Positions 1-9,358 of a stretch of DNA of 33,498 nucleotides are shown here, piece after piece. Within the stretch, counting starts at the first letter, position 1. Each line of letters opens with the position of its first letter. The position numbers and the translations under genes were made by a program. Source of the stretch: a candidate division SR1 bacterium (GTDB taxonomy: Bacteria; Patescibacteriota; Gracilibacteria; Absconditabacterales; Absconditicoccaceae); contig JAPLUV010000012.1 in assembly GCA_026397395.1 (NCBI GenBank), forward strand, positions 1 to 33,498, in the 5' to 3' direction. Under the pieces are notes generated by a model that did no database searches, was not told the DNA's origin, and worked only from the letters and a program-made list of their open reading frames with translations.

Positions 1-365
1 AACAAATCTTCGCTTACACAAGTATTTCCAAATATTGGTTGTTGTGTCATATATTCATATCCTGTTGGCGTTGCTTGTATAGCATAAATTTCATAATAAT
101 CCATGGATTCTACTCACAATCTTTCCTGAGCGAGATAGCAAGTTTTGTTGCCACTAGAATAAAAAAGATCTACAAGTTTAGTAGTGACCGCTGAGCCATC
201 AGTAGCATTTTCTGTGCCAGCATCACTATTGTTTACATCAAATTCTTTTTGAATAATTGGTCTAAGATTGAGACAGGCAGTTTTGGCAGAATCGTTAGTT
301 GCAATATTTGTTTGGCATCCACATAAAATCAATAGAGGCAAAGTGAGTAACAAAAGTTTTTTCAT
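1..365 (-). CDS. Putative lipoprotein, 3' end outside window
   Basis: The protein begins MKKLLLLTLPLLILCGCQTN: a short basic start, a hydrophobic stretch and a lipobox (LCGC) whose Cys19 would be lipidated, so it should be anchored on the outer face of the membrane. The mature part is polar and contains scattered cysteines. Reading TGA at 114-116 as glycine keeps the frame open to the first base of the window, so the true C-terminus is not visible and about 121 residues are seen. No domain is recognised. No Shine-Dalgarno sequence precedes the ATG at 363-365. It lies downstream of the patatin gene on the same strand, 82 nt away, and could be co-transcribed with it. The lipoprotein call is firm; the function is unknown. 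Confidence 0.8.
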
Positions 366-447
366 GTACGTTATGGAGAAAGAATAAAAGTGTTTTTCAC
401 TGAATTAAAGCTTATATAGCTATTTCTTCCCAAAAATCAAAACCAAT

Positions 448-1242
448 CTATTTCTGGAAATGTTCAATACAATCATCATATCACTCTTTAAATATTTTTC
501 TCATATCTTTTTCTTTGGTATCCAAAATACTTGCATCCAATCTTCTATAAAACAAATGATCCACGAGATCAAATTTTCCCACAAGTTGCCCTCTTAATAA
601 TAATTCATATCCCATCATCAGATTATCAAAAATATTTTTCACTTGCTGATTTTCTGTAAATTTATTTAACGCGACGCCAATGATTTCATTATTTGGATAT
701 TTTTTCTTCGCTGAATTTACAGGAAAATTATTTATCGTTCATCCATCGACGAGTAACATATCTTGAAATGGTATGGGTTCAAAAATTCCAGGAATAGCCA
801 TACTGCCCATCAGCGGGGCGACTAAGGGGCCACTGCTAAACAATACATATTCCGCTTTATTACAATTGGTCGCCCCGATATATAATGTTCTTTTTAATTT
901 CTTAAAATCATCTGGTAGATCAGCAGTAAATGCTTTTTTCAAAAATTCATTTTTGATTAAACTTTTTTTGGGTAACAAATTTATTTTACTTACACCAAAA
1001 GAAAAAAGACTTACAAACTTGTCAAAAGCTTCCCACGCTGGATATCACGCACATCGATACGCTCACACAATAGCGCCTGCGCTGACTCAGTACACAGCTT
1101 TGATTTGTTTGTCTATTCAAAGTTTTTCCATTGCATGCAAAATGCCCAGTGCATAAGCTCATCTCGCTCATCATCAAGAAATGACGAGAGTATATTCTTT
1201 ATCAGTACTTCTCGAGAACATCTTGGAAATAAGGTTAGCCAT
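448..1242 (-). CDS. Patatin-like phospholipase
   Basis: Patatin-family serine lipases hydrolyse acyl ester bonds of membrane lipids with a Ser-Asp dyad. All family hallmarks appear once TGA is read as Gly: the oxyanion loop SGGGARGAYALG near residue 25, the nucleophile elbow GVSAG near residue 52, and the catalytic Asp in LLVDGG near residue 168. The three glycines of the oxyanion loop are three consecutive TGA codons (1168-1176). About 264 residues fits bacterial stand-alone patatins. The frame stays open upstream to an ATG at 1375-1377, but that leaves no room for a promoter after the neighbouring terminator, so the ATG at 1240-1242 (MANLISKMF) was chosen; 1219-1221 is another option. There is no signal peptide with this start. 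Family is certain; substrate is unknown. Confidence 0.92.
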
Positions 1243-1396
1243 ACAAAGCAAGTCAAAACATAAAACAAGACGCAGAATGTTTAATAAAAAAACATTCACG
1301 TCGGTTTTATCTATAGGGATAAAATTCCTATACGATAAAAGATGTTTCAGATATACATTTTTTTTTATAAAAAACAACAGCGCAATATCTTAACAC

Positions 1397-1425
1397 AAAA
1401 AAATCTGATCTTCGACGACCAGATT
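1397..1425 (-). terminator. Intrinsic terminator of the fibre gene
   Basis: Read on the minus strand, AATCTGGTC pairs with GATCAGATT (9 bp, one G.U) around a GTCGAA loop and is followed directly by a T tract (A tract at 1397-1403 on the plus strand). It lies about 30 nt past the stop codon of the fibre gene and separates that transcript from the patatin gene. Confidence 0.85.
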
Positions 1426-1453
1426 AATTTGCTACCTGAGTTTGTATGAAAAA

Positions 1454-4400
1454 CTACGGACAGGTGGTGCTAGTAAGTAATCATTGAGTAAACACAAGAT
1501 CACAAGATCATCCTCCGGCAGGAGTGATAGAAATCGTTTTACTAATACCCGAATATCGTGTTCATCATTGTTTAGCTATATATCCAGAAGCATTAACGGA
1601 TCATCCAACATTTACATCAGTAGCAGATTCCAAAAATGATTCTGATCTAATGCCGCCATTGGCACGTACGTCACCATTTACATCGAGCGTATATGCAGGA
1701 TTATTGGTATTGATACCAACTCATCCAACACCTTTGACACCAGGGACATTGATCAAGAACGTATATGGTTTAGCAGAAGTAAATAATGTTCAAGTATCGC
1801 TATTTCGGACAAAAGTATTAGTGGTAGTAGCTCTTGCATTATATCATCACACAAAGCTTCCATCAATCTTTATTCCATCGCTAATAATACTATTATGATA
1901 TCATCCAGCTACGACAGAGTGATTTATCCTATATCCATTTTTCTCGCCATCTGCAGGACTGACCAAACTTATGTCATTTTCTACTCATCACAAGATAGCA
2001 TTACCCTCTCAGTTGTTTATGCGGTTTTTCATTCATCAAAGGATGCTAGAACTAATATCTCCTGTTAATCAATAAACAAGATTTCCATTTCCTCATCCGA
2101 TAAATGCATAGGTACCACTAATGATAGAATTTCCATTTCCTCATCCAATATATGAAGTTTTGCCGGTGATACGATTGTCATATCCTCATCAGATATGAGA
2201 GTATCCAAGCCCTTTGATCACGTCTTCAATAGAATTACTTCGTCATCATCCAACACTATCAAAAGATCATCTGATTCCATTTTCTTGCCCTCATCAGATA
2301 TGTCCATAGTCTCATAAAATATAATTGTCTAATCATCAAGCAATATTTGATTTTGGTCACTCTACAGCATTTCCATTTCCTCATCCAATATTAGAAAAAT
2401 CACCAGCAATATAATTACTCTCTCATCATAAAATAGCTGCTCTATCTCAATTAATAGTATTGCTATGTCCTCATCAGATAAATGATTGGCAAGGAAGCGG
2501 ATCTCACGTATCTTCATCTATACAAAAGATATTATTATATGCTCATCCAACAATAGATGCAAATCCACCAAACGTAGTATTGCCCTGTCATGCTCAGATA
2601 AATGAATAGGTCCCCGTAATACTAGATGACTCTGCTACTCAAATAAAATCAGTAACTCATTCTATACTATCTCCCGCACTTCGATTGGATATGGAATTAC
2701 TTTCTCATCATAAAATCATAGATGAGATTCCATAGACGGTGTTGGACGATCATCCGACGATGATACTGCCAATCCCTCGAATACTATTCAGTGATCATCC
2801 GACGATAGTATTGTAATCATCATACGTTGTATTATCAGATCATCACAAAATACTACTATTGATGCCACCATCTATGACGTTACTTACATTTCAGAAGATT
2901 ACATTTCCTGCTACCTGCAAAGGTTGAGTTGGTACTTCAAGTCCTATGCCAACATACCCATTTTGATTGTTATTGTAAATGTTATTTCCGTCTGCAGTCC
3001 AGAGAGAATCTCAACCACCACAGGTTCCTGCTATCAATGTCCCACTTACATCAGTTCATAGACAATTCATATTTGCCAATAATGGAAAGTTAATATCTCC
3101 ATTAGCGTAAACGGTCATTGCATTTGCTCTACTACCATAATCGCCAATACCTATTTCAAAAATACTATCAGTATATCAAATATTAAACCTTCATAAGACA
3201 GTAGTTCATGTTCCAAGGGCACGTGTAGTATCTCCCATCGCTATAGATGCAAATCAATCGGCAAAAGTATTATTCCCCATCGCTATCGATTGATCTCCAC
3301 TAGCAATAGAACTATCTCCCATCGCAACAGAAGTATGTCCGTTAGCAATAGTTTCTTTTCCCATCGCTGTAGAAATAATTCAATTTGCCTGAGTGTTACT
3401 TCATATAGCAGTCGATCCCGTTCCATTGGCTTGAGTATTGAATCCCATTGAAGTAGAAACAATTCCATTGGCTTGACTACCATATCCTAGAGCAATAGAA
3501 TATGTACCATTAGCTTGAGTATTGCCTCACATGGCAGTAGAATACTCTCCCATAGCTTGTGTTTGAATGCCCATAGCAGTAGCGGCATATCAACTTGCTA
3601 CCGTTAAAGCTCCCATGGCAGTAGAATCAACTCCATCAGCTACTGTAGTATTTCCCATGGCAGTAGAATCCATTCCATTGGCTGTTGAACCATTTCCCAT
3701 AACAGTAGCGGCATATCCATTGGCCTGAGTAAGCATTCCCATAGCAGTAGAAAATTGTCAATTTGCTTGAGTAACTTCTCCCATTGCTACAGCAGAGGTT
3801 CCTCTCGCAATACTATTATCTGCCATCGCTACAGAATTTTCTCATAGTGCTATTGAACTATTTCCCATAGCAGTAGAGAATGATCAACTAGAATGAGTAT
3901 TGTATCACATCGCAGTGGCAAAGGTTCCACTTGCATAAGAAAGATATCCCATAGTAGTTGAATAATCACCATTGGCATGAGTTTGAAATCCCATCGCCAC
4001 ACCATAGAGTCCATTGGTTTCTACACTAAATCATATAGCTATCGAACCAGTTCCATTAGCTCTTGTATTTGGGCCTATTGCTGTAGCGTAGTTTCAGACG
4101 GCCATAGCTCATACTCATTTGGCCACAAATCCATACGAAGTAATATTCCCTGCAATCTCTAGTTTAGATGATGGAGAGTTAGTTCAGATACCAATACTTC
4201 ATCCAGTGTTAAATATATTTGTACTATTTATAATTCGAGAAGATCAGTTTCGATAAGGAGTTGCTCAAGTAATTCCTGCTTGTAAGAATCAAGTAGCTCA
4301 TCTCGCACCATCAATTCCATTTATTCCATCAGCACCAGTAGCTCATTTAGCATCAGGAGATCAACCACTACAAGATCATGCAATCAACGTTCCATTCATA

Positions 4401-6139
4401 TCAGTTCAAAGACAATCAATACTTGGTAACAACGGGAAATTAATATCTCCGTTGGCAAAAACGGTCATTGCATTTGCTAGACTATCACCATTATCTCCAA
4501 TTCCTATCTCAAAAATACTATCAGCGTATCAGATATTAAATTGTCATAATGCAGTAGCTCAAGTTCCATTAGCTTGAGTAGAATTTCCCATAGCTGTAGA
4601 ATAGTTACCATTAGCCTGAGTATATCATCCCATCGCAGTAGAGGCTTCTCCATTAGCCTGAGTGCCAGCACCCATTGCTGTAGTGTTTTGTCCATTTGCT
4701 TGTACACTATCTCCCATTGCGAAAGATCTTTCTCCATTTGCATTAGATACCATTCCCATGGCAGTAGAAAAATCTCCATTAGCATGTGCTTGATATCCCA
4801 TGGCAGTAGAAAATTGTCCATTAGCTTGAGTACTACTTCCCATTGCTGTAGAATAGTATCAAACAGCACTTACACCAGTTCCTTTAGTAATAAATCCGTT
4901 TGAAGTAAGGTTTCCGTTGATATGCAATTTAGAAAGAGGATTGGAAATTCAGATACCAACATTTCATCCTATGTTAAATATATTTGTGTCAGTAGTTATT
5001 CGAGAAGACCCATTTCGATAAGGAGTCGCTCCAGTGCTTCCTGCTTGCAAAAATCCAGTAGCTCAGGTCGCTCACTGAATACCTTGAATTCCATTCGCAC
5101 CAGTTTCACCTTTAGCTCAATCAGATCAGTTTATTCCATCAGCTCAAGTCGCTCACTTAGCTCAATTGATTCAGTCTATTCCATTCGCACCAGTAGCTCA
5201 TCTCGCACCATCAATTCAGTTTATTCCATTCGCGCCAGTTTCTCCTTTAGCTCATTGAGGACCAACTCATCCATTCGAACACATAATAGTTGATCACAAA
5301 TATATGTCTCCATCATCATATACAAAATTATAGTTACTATCAGAATAGAAACTTATAATATTTCAGGTAACATCACATTGTCCGTTGGTATAGATTGCTC
5401 ATGTTTGTACAATATCTATTACCACAGAAAATCAATTATTTCAAGTTGTTCCTTGTGGTCAAATAAGATTCACATATGATCATCGTCATCCAAAGATTTC
5501 AAATCTTAGTTCTGTCCCAGATCGTTGATGATTTGGTACTGCTCAAGTCGCTCATCTCGCACCATCAATTCAATTTATTCCATTTGTTCAAGTCGCTCAT
5601 CTCGCACCATCAATTCAATTTATTCCATTCGCACCAGTCGCTCATCTCGCACCATCAATTCAATTTATTCCATTCGCACCAGTAGCTCCATTTGCTCAAG
5701 TCGCTCATCTCGCTCCCGTGTTTCATTGAATTCATTGAGGTCAAATATCTCATTGAGCTCAGGTCGCTCAGGTTGGTCCACTTAGCGAAAATCAGCTGAT
5801 AAAATTATATACATCTCCACTTGTTGATGCAATCAAATCTCCTTCTTTATTGGTTCACAAAATAAACGCATTTGGCAAACTAGCAACAGTTATATTTCAT
5901 AGAAACCAAGCATTACCATTACTTCCATCCAAAGTAATTCAACGAGTGCCTTCAGCATTTCCATTGCTCGTAAGAAATATTTGCTGAATATATTGGACTG
6001 CATTTTGTAAATTTGTGTTGATATCAAACGCTTTCGTCATCAAGACAAAAGATATTCATAAGAAAAAAACAGTCAGATACTTGAGTATCGCAGTTCTAGG
6101 TTTATGTGGAGATGAAATATTGAAAGTATCAAATGACAT
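1454..6139 (-). CDS. Giant collagen-like/YadA-head surface fibre
   Basis: 1561 residues with a likely structural, adhesive role outside the cell. Order of parts: a hydrophobic N-terminal signal or anchor (ILKYLTVFFLGISFVLM); a collagen-like Gly-X-Y stretch (about 5530-5779; GATGANGINGIDGARG type); a short globular part; a second Gly-X-Y stretch (about 5070-5255); head module 1 with YadA-type 14-residue repeats such as QANGQFSTAMG; a short third Gly-X-Y stretch (about 4310-4375); a longer head module 2; then some fifteen repeats of the IGGGNGNxI type (about 1900-2900) and a final VGGVGINTNNPAYTLDV unit. Both head modules open with FLQAG and end in NIGYxDSIFEIGIGD and CLGTD, so they are internal duplicates. 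Collagen and YadA heads are both trimeric folds, so a homotrimer is inferred. There is no YadA beta-barrel anchor, which fits a cell without an outer membrane. Many glycines are TGA. The stop is TAG at 1454-1456. Confidence 0.9.
5548..5682. repeat. Three 45-bp tandem repeats encoding Gly-X-Y
   Basis: A 45-bp unit starting TCGCTCATCTCGCACC (plus strand) recurs at 5548, 5593 and 5638, nearly identical at the DNA level. On the coding strand each unit is five Gly-X-Y triplets of the GANGINGIDGARGAT type. The near-identity points to recent copy-number change inside the first collagen-like stretch of the fibre gene. Confidence 0.9.
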
Positions 6140-6334
6140 AATGGTAAATTGCTAAGCTAAAGTCACAATCTAAGTATACTTCCAAAGCCCAGAAAACGCA
6201 AAAAAACAAGCGAAACGCCATTGTTTACACTTGCCTTCTTGTAGAAAATACATTTGGATGTGTTTGATGTGTATTACATGTTGTATGCTGCATGTTTGAA
6301 TGATTTTCTTTGTCTTTATACTTTATACTTGATA

Positions 6335-6967
6335 CTATATGGTTCGTCCTCCATGAACTACCCCGATCAATTTCCATGCACCAGCTTCTTGATCGAAGAT
6401 TAAGTACAAACTTCTCCAATCAGCTCATCCATACTGACCATCAAATCCAGTGAAATAATAATCTATAATTTGTTTATTCGCATACACGGTTTCAAGATTA
6501 TTCAAGGTATTCCCTTTTTGTGTGATGTGATTCCATTGTTGTATTGGTGCTGTGGCGAAATCGACATCATAAACAAATTGTGCTCGATATTGTCCAATAC
6601 CCAAATCTATCGGTAATCCAGAGCCATCAGAATTTCATCGCGTATAGGCAGCAGAAATGCTTAACGCATTTGCAATTTGTCCTGTACTCAAAACAATATC
6701 TGTTGCTGGTTTTACATTTTCGTATGGCGTAAAACGAACTCCATTGCTACTTGCTACTGTTGCAAGCGTCGCAAAGTCTTTATTTTTTATCGCGAGAATG
6801 GTTTGCTGGGCTACTCAGGTTAAACTCGTCTGCTGAATTTGCTGACCACTTGTCGTAGGGAGTGGACATGCAACGCCGGTATCGCAACTTGCGTTTGGAT
6901 TTGTTGTTCCACATCAAAATAAAACAAGTGAAGCGATAATGGGCAATATCAAAAATATTTTTTTCAT
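6335..6967 (-). CDS. Putative lipoprotein
   Basis: 210 residues. The start is MKKIFLILPIIASLVLFGCG, a lipoprotein signal in which the glycine of the lipobox (LFGC) is itself a TGA codon; Cys19 would be lipidated. The mature part has a low-complexity start (TTNPNASCDTGVACP), then a compact domain ending in DWRSLYLIFDQEAGAWKLIGVVHGG, a pattern reminiscent of the small alpha+beta extracellular domains seen in other CPR lipoproteins, though no named family is recognised. It lies 195 nt upstream of the fibre gene on the same strand, so shared export or surface roles are possible. No Shine-Dalgarno sequence is visible. The frame is continuous from the ATG to TAG with TGA = Gly. Confidence 0.83.
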
Positions 6968-7009
6968 GAGAAAACATAAGGGAATAAAAGTTTATTTTAT
7001 TTTAGTTTT

Positions 7010-7106
7010 CAAACCCCCTCATTCCCCCTTGTCAGGGGGACTTTTATTTTTTTTATCTTTCCCCGCCCTGACAAGGGAGGGGTGCCCGAAGGGTGGGGTG
7101 GGTTTG
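7010..7106. repeat. GC-rich hairpin repeat, copy 1 (CAAACCC ends)
   Basis: A GC-rich element in AT-rich surroundings, bounded by CAAACCC and GGGTTTG and containing the hairpins CCCCCTTGTCAGGGGG and CCCTGACAAGGG plus TGCCCGAAGGGTGGGG. An almost identical copy lies in the opposite orientation at 32467-32560. Both copies are followed by TCCGCGTCCCG and the 3' end of a minus-strand gene. Confidence 0.85.
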
Positions 7107-7122
7107 TCCGCGTCCCGAGTAT

Positions 7123-7386
7123 TTATTTCAATTTTTTACTGATTAAATTATACAATCGCACCACAATATATGTTCCTACAAATCCATCCAAAGCTCCCCA
7201 AATAAGTCCCATAAATGCACCTCAGAAGGTGTAATTATAGCCAATATAAAAGGTCGACATAAACGCTACAAAAATTTTACAATATCCTGTAAGTCGAGCA
7301 AGCAATCCGATGAGAAAAAGTCATACGCCGAAGTAGATTCATACGGCCAATGCTGCAGCCAGAGGTTTTACTTTTGAGTTGTCCAT
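7123..7386 (-). CDS. Small holin-like/DUF5676-type membrane protein
   Basis: 87 residues. The N-terminal helix (KPLAAALAVGIYFGVGLFLIGLLARL) and the C-terminal helix (FMGLIWGALDGFVGTYIVVRLYN) look membrane-spanning; between them is FYIGYNYTFGG. The layout and the GxxxGxxWGxxDGFxGxxxxxxLYN pattern match the small DUF5676 / bacteriophage-holin-like family as I remember it, whose job is not well established. Three glycines are TGA. The stop TAA sits at the edge of the neighbouring hairpin repeat. A membrane location is well supported; a lytic role is not. Confidence 0.75.
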
Positions 7387-7432
7387 GTTGCTAGATTAAA
7401 AAATAAATGCAATGAGTAGTAAGTAGTAAGAC

Positions 7433-7454
7433 ACCTGTCTGCCGACAGGCAGGT
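7433..7454. repeat. ACCTGTCTGCC hairpin repeat
   Basis: CCTGTC-TGCC-GACAGG hairpin with an outer ACCTG/CAGGT pair. It is closely related to the ACCTGCCT-GCCGGT-AGGCAGGT hairpin at 13147-13168. The rest of 7387-7549 is AT-rich, with repeated words of the type TACTTGATACTTAATACT and no gene. Confidence 0.7.
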
Positions 7455-7549
7455 AAGTACAAAGTACTTTCTACTTGATACTTAATACTTTATACTAAAA
7501 AAAGCATAGGCAATGTCCATGCAAATACAAGAATTAATATAGAATACTA

Positions 7550-8602
7550 TTATTCGAGACTCTTGATACGATTGGTCAATAAAGAATCTCACACATTAAG
7601 TTTTTCTTTTTTCTGCATAGCTTGTTTACTTGCAGAGCCAAAATCTATGATTCATAACTTGTCATCATCACAAAGCATAATGTTTCTAGATCTATAGTCA
7701 TTATGATAGATGTTGTTATCATTCATAAGACGAACAAACTGTTGACTAACTACACCCATGTTTTTGATTCGTTCACTATCTTTTACGTGTAAAGAAAATT
7801 GTTTTTTTAACTTATCAAAGACTCCTGCATACAATTCTTCCAAATAAGGATAATTTTGTTGCATTCTGACTTGCAAGATATTTTTGAGTCCAACATGTTC
7901 TCGAAATTCAAGATGTTCCCCGTAGGGACCCTCTCATCATTCATCATAAAAATGATCTATTTTACTTTGATATTGTCTAATAGTTGGTAAGGAGAATATT
8001 TTGTCCATTGCTGATTTTGCTTCTTTATCGGTTTTTACTTTTATAAATGTTTCCTTAGATCATAAGCTGGTTTGCACTGCTTCGATTCATAAGTGCTGAG
8101 CAAGTTGATCATACATGATTGGCAATACAGCTTGTATTTTGGCTGCATAAATAGTTGGTCCAGAAAGAAAATCCATAACAATATACGAATAGCCATCATC
8201 TTTTTCTATCCAACCATATAACTTTGGTATAGTAATATCTTTGGCTATTTCTGGATGTTCCTGGAGAAGAAGATATGCACTTTTGTGAAATTTAAATTCT
8301 TCAAATGCTGCGTCAGTAGAAGTTTTGATATCACCAAGACGATGTTTGAGGATAATAAATTCTTTTTTATTCCCAGCTACATCAATACTAATTTTGTATA
8401 CTTTGCCCTGATGTCATTCAGAATACAAATCTTTTTCTGGATCTAAATCGTTAAGCTTGGATTGAATCTGTGGAAGATAATCATTAAACGTGATGGCAAT
8501 TTCATCTGAAGGAGTAGAGAAAGATTGTTGTGAAAAATTATTGTCCTTCATAATATGGGAAAGAGCTCATGTCACACCAAACTTTTTTCTAGCAGGAGTC
8601 AT
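7550..8602 (-). CDS. Protein-kinase-fold phosphotransferase (APH-like)
   Basis: 350 residues. The C-terminal third carries the catalytic signature of the kinase/aminoglycoside-phosphotransferase superfamily: YHNDYRSRNIML (His300-x-Asp302, Asn307) followed by GIIDFGSAS (DFG-type Asp320). Upstream, VYKISI...EFIILKH resembles the N-lobe with an ATP-binding lysine, and YGWIEKDDGYSYIVMDFLSG resembles the hinge. It should therefore bind ATP and metal and phosphorylate a small molecule or protein; the substrate cannot be read from the sequence. It starts 10 nt after the end of the DUF177 gene and is probably co-transcribed with it. The glycine before IIDFG is a TGA codon. Kinase fold is well supported; drug resistance is not implied. 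Confidence 0.8.
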
Positions 8603-8612
8603 CTAACGATAG

Positions 8613-9113
8613 CTAACTAAAACTAATATTTCCTCCACTTGCAAAACTTCCCAAATCGTCATCATCTTCTACGGCTGCCAATCTCTTTTCACATGCAGCG
8701 CAGCGTTTCACAAATGGATCATCAAGCATGATTGCCTGATAGACCATATCGCTTATATCGATCGTATCATCTTTTTCATTAATATAGAGAATCGCTTCTT
8801 CAGCGGCTTCTTCCTCTTCTTTAGTCAGACTTCCCTTAGCCACAAATCTTGCAGTGTACTCAGGAACGGTCACTTCTCTAATGAAGTTTTTGCCACAACT
8901 ATCGCAAGGATCTTCTATACGACAGGTCACGTCGTGAAGTGTACCGAGCAAAGAATCTGAACCAACAGATTGGATGGTTAGCGTGCCAGCAATTCCTTCT
9001 TCCATGAGGTTAGGAATCTGGTCAATGAATTTGTTTTCAAAAGCAATTTCATCGCTCTTGCCTGTCTCATTCAGGAGATCTGAAATCTTGATCAGGAATT
9101 TTTGGTCTTTCAT
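8613..9113 (-). CDS. YceD/DUF177 family protein
   Basis: 166 residues, uninterrupted by TGA. The core VTCRIEDPCDSCGKNFIREV, the following acidic stretch, the DTIDISDMVYQAIMLDDPF segment and the closing RCAACEKRLA match the DUF177 (YceD) family, a small protein linked to 23S rRNA/large-subunit biogenesis and usually encoded just upstream of rpmF (L32). The CxxC pairs could hold zinc. Here rpmF does not follow; the next gene is the kinase-fold protein 10 nt downstream, so the classic yceD-rpmF pair is broken. The ATG at 9111-9113 lacks a Shine-Dalgarno sequence. Confidence 0.85.
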   Translation of the reverse strand: MKDQKFLIKISDLLNETGKSDEIAFENKFIDQIPNLMEEGIAGTLTIQSVGSDSLLGTLHDVTCRIEDPCDSCGKNFIREVTVPEYTARFVAKGSLTKEEEEAAEEAILYINEKDDTIDISDMVYQAIMLDDPFVKRCAACEKRLAAVEDDDDLGSFASGGNISFS

Positions 9114-9358
9114 TTTAGTGAGAAAAAATTAAGAATAAAACGTGTGAGACACAATAAAAACCCGAATTTTTTTTGCAGAGGGTTTTCGTGATGTCGAACC
9201 CGTACCGGCGATTTTTGACACGCTAATTACAAGCGAATGCGATGGAATTTGCGTTTTCAGAAACAGGCGGTGGTAGTTCAATTATAGTATTTTTACGAGA
9301 GTTTGCAAATTTTAGTGCTATGGCAAAAATAGGAAAAAACATAGACAACATCTGACAC

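Noticed and set aside
773-1156. 127-residue plus-strand open frame
   Set aside because: It is antisense to the patatin gene, whose motifs are unmistakable on the other strand.
3283-3483. MELFLLQWD-type repeated minus-strand frames (also 4504-4869)
   Set aside because: Frame-shifted readings of the YadA-head repeats; the correct frame gives ANGxxSTAMG.
4922-5293. Ser/Ile/Arg-rich plus-strand frames over 4574-5785
   Set aside because: Shadows of the Gly-X-Y and YadA repeats read on the wrong strand (TCA/TCT-type repeats give Ser runs).
9160-9230. tRNA or tmRNA end (GGGTTCGACATC on the minus strand)
   Set aside because: No T-stem partner or acceptor stem can be formed; only an imperfect AAAACCC/GGGTTTT hairpin is present.
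9227-9358. A longer TilS N-terminus or a TsaE-like fusion (SETGGGSS)
   Set aside because: The segment lacks a real Walker A (no GK[ST]) and TilS normally starts about 20-35 residues before SGGxDS; kept only as an alternative start.
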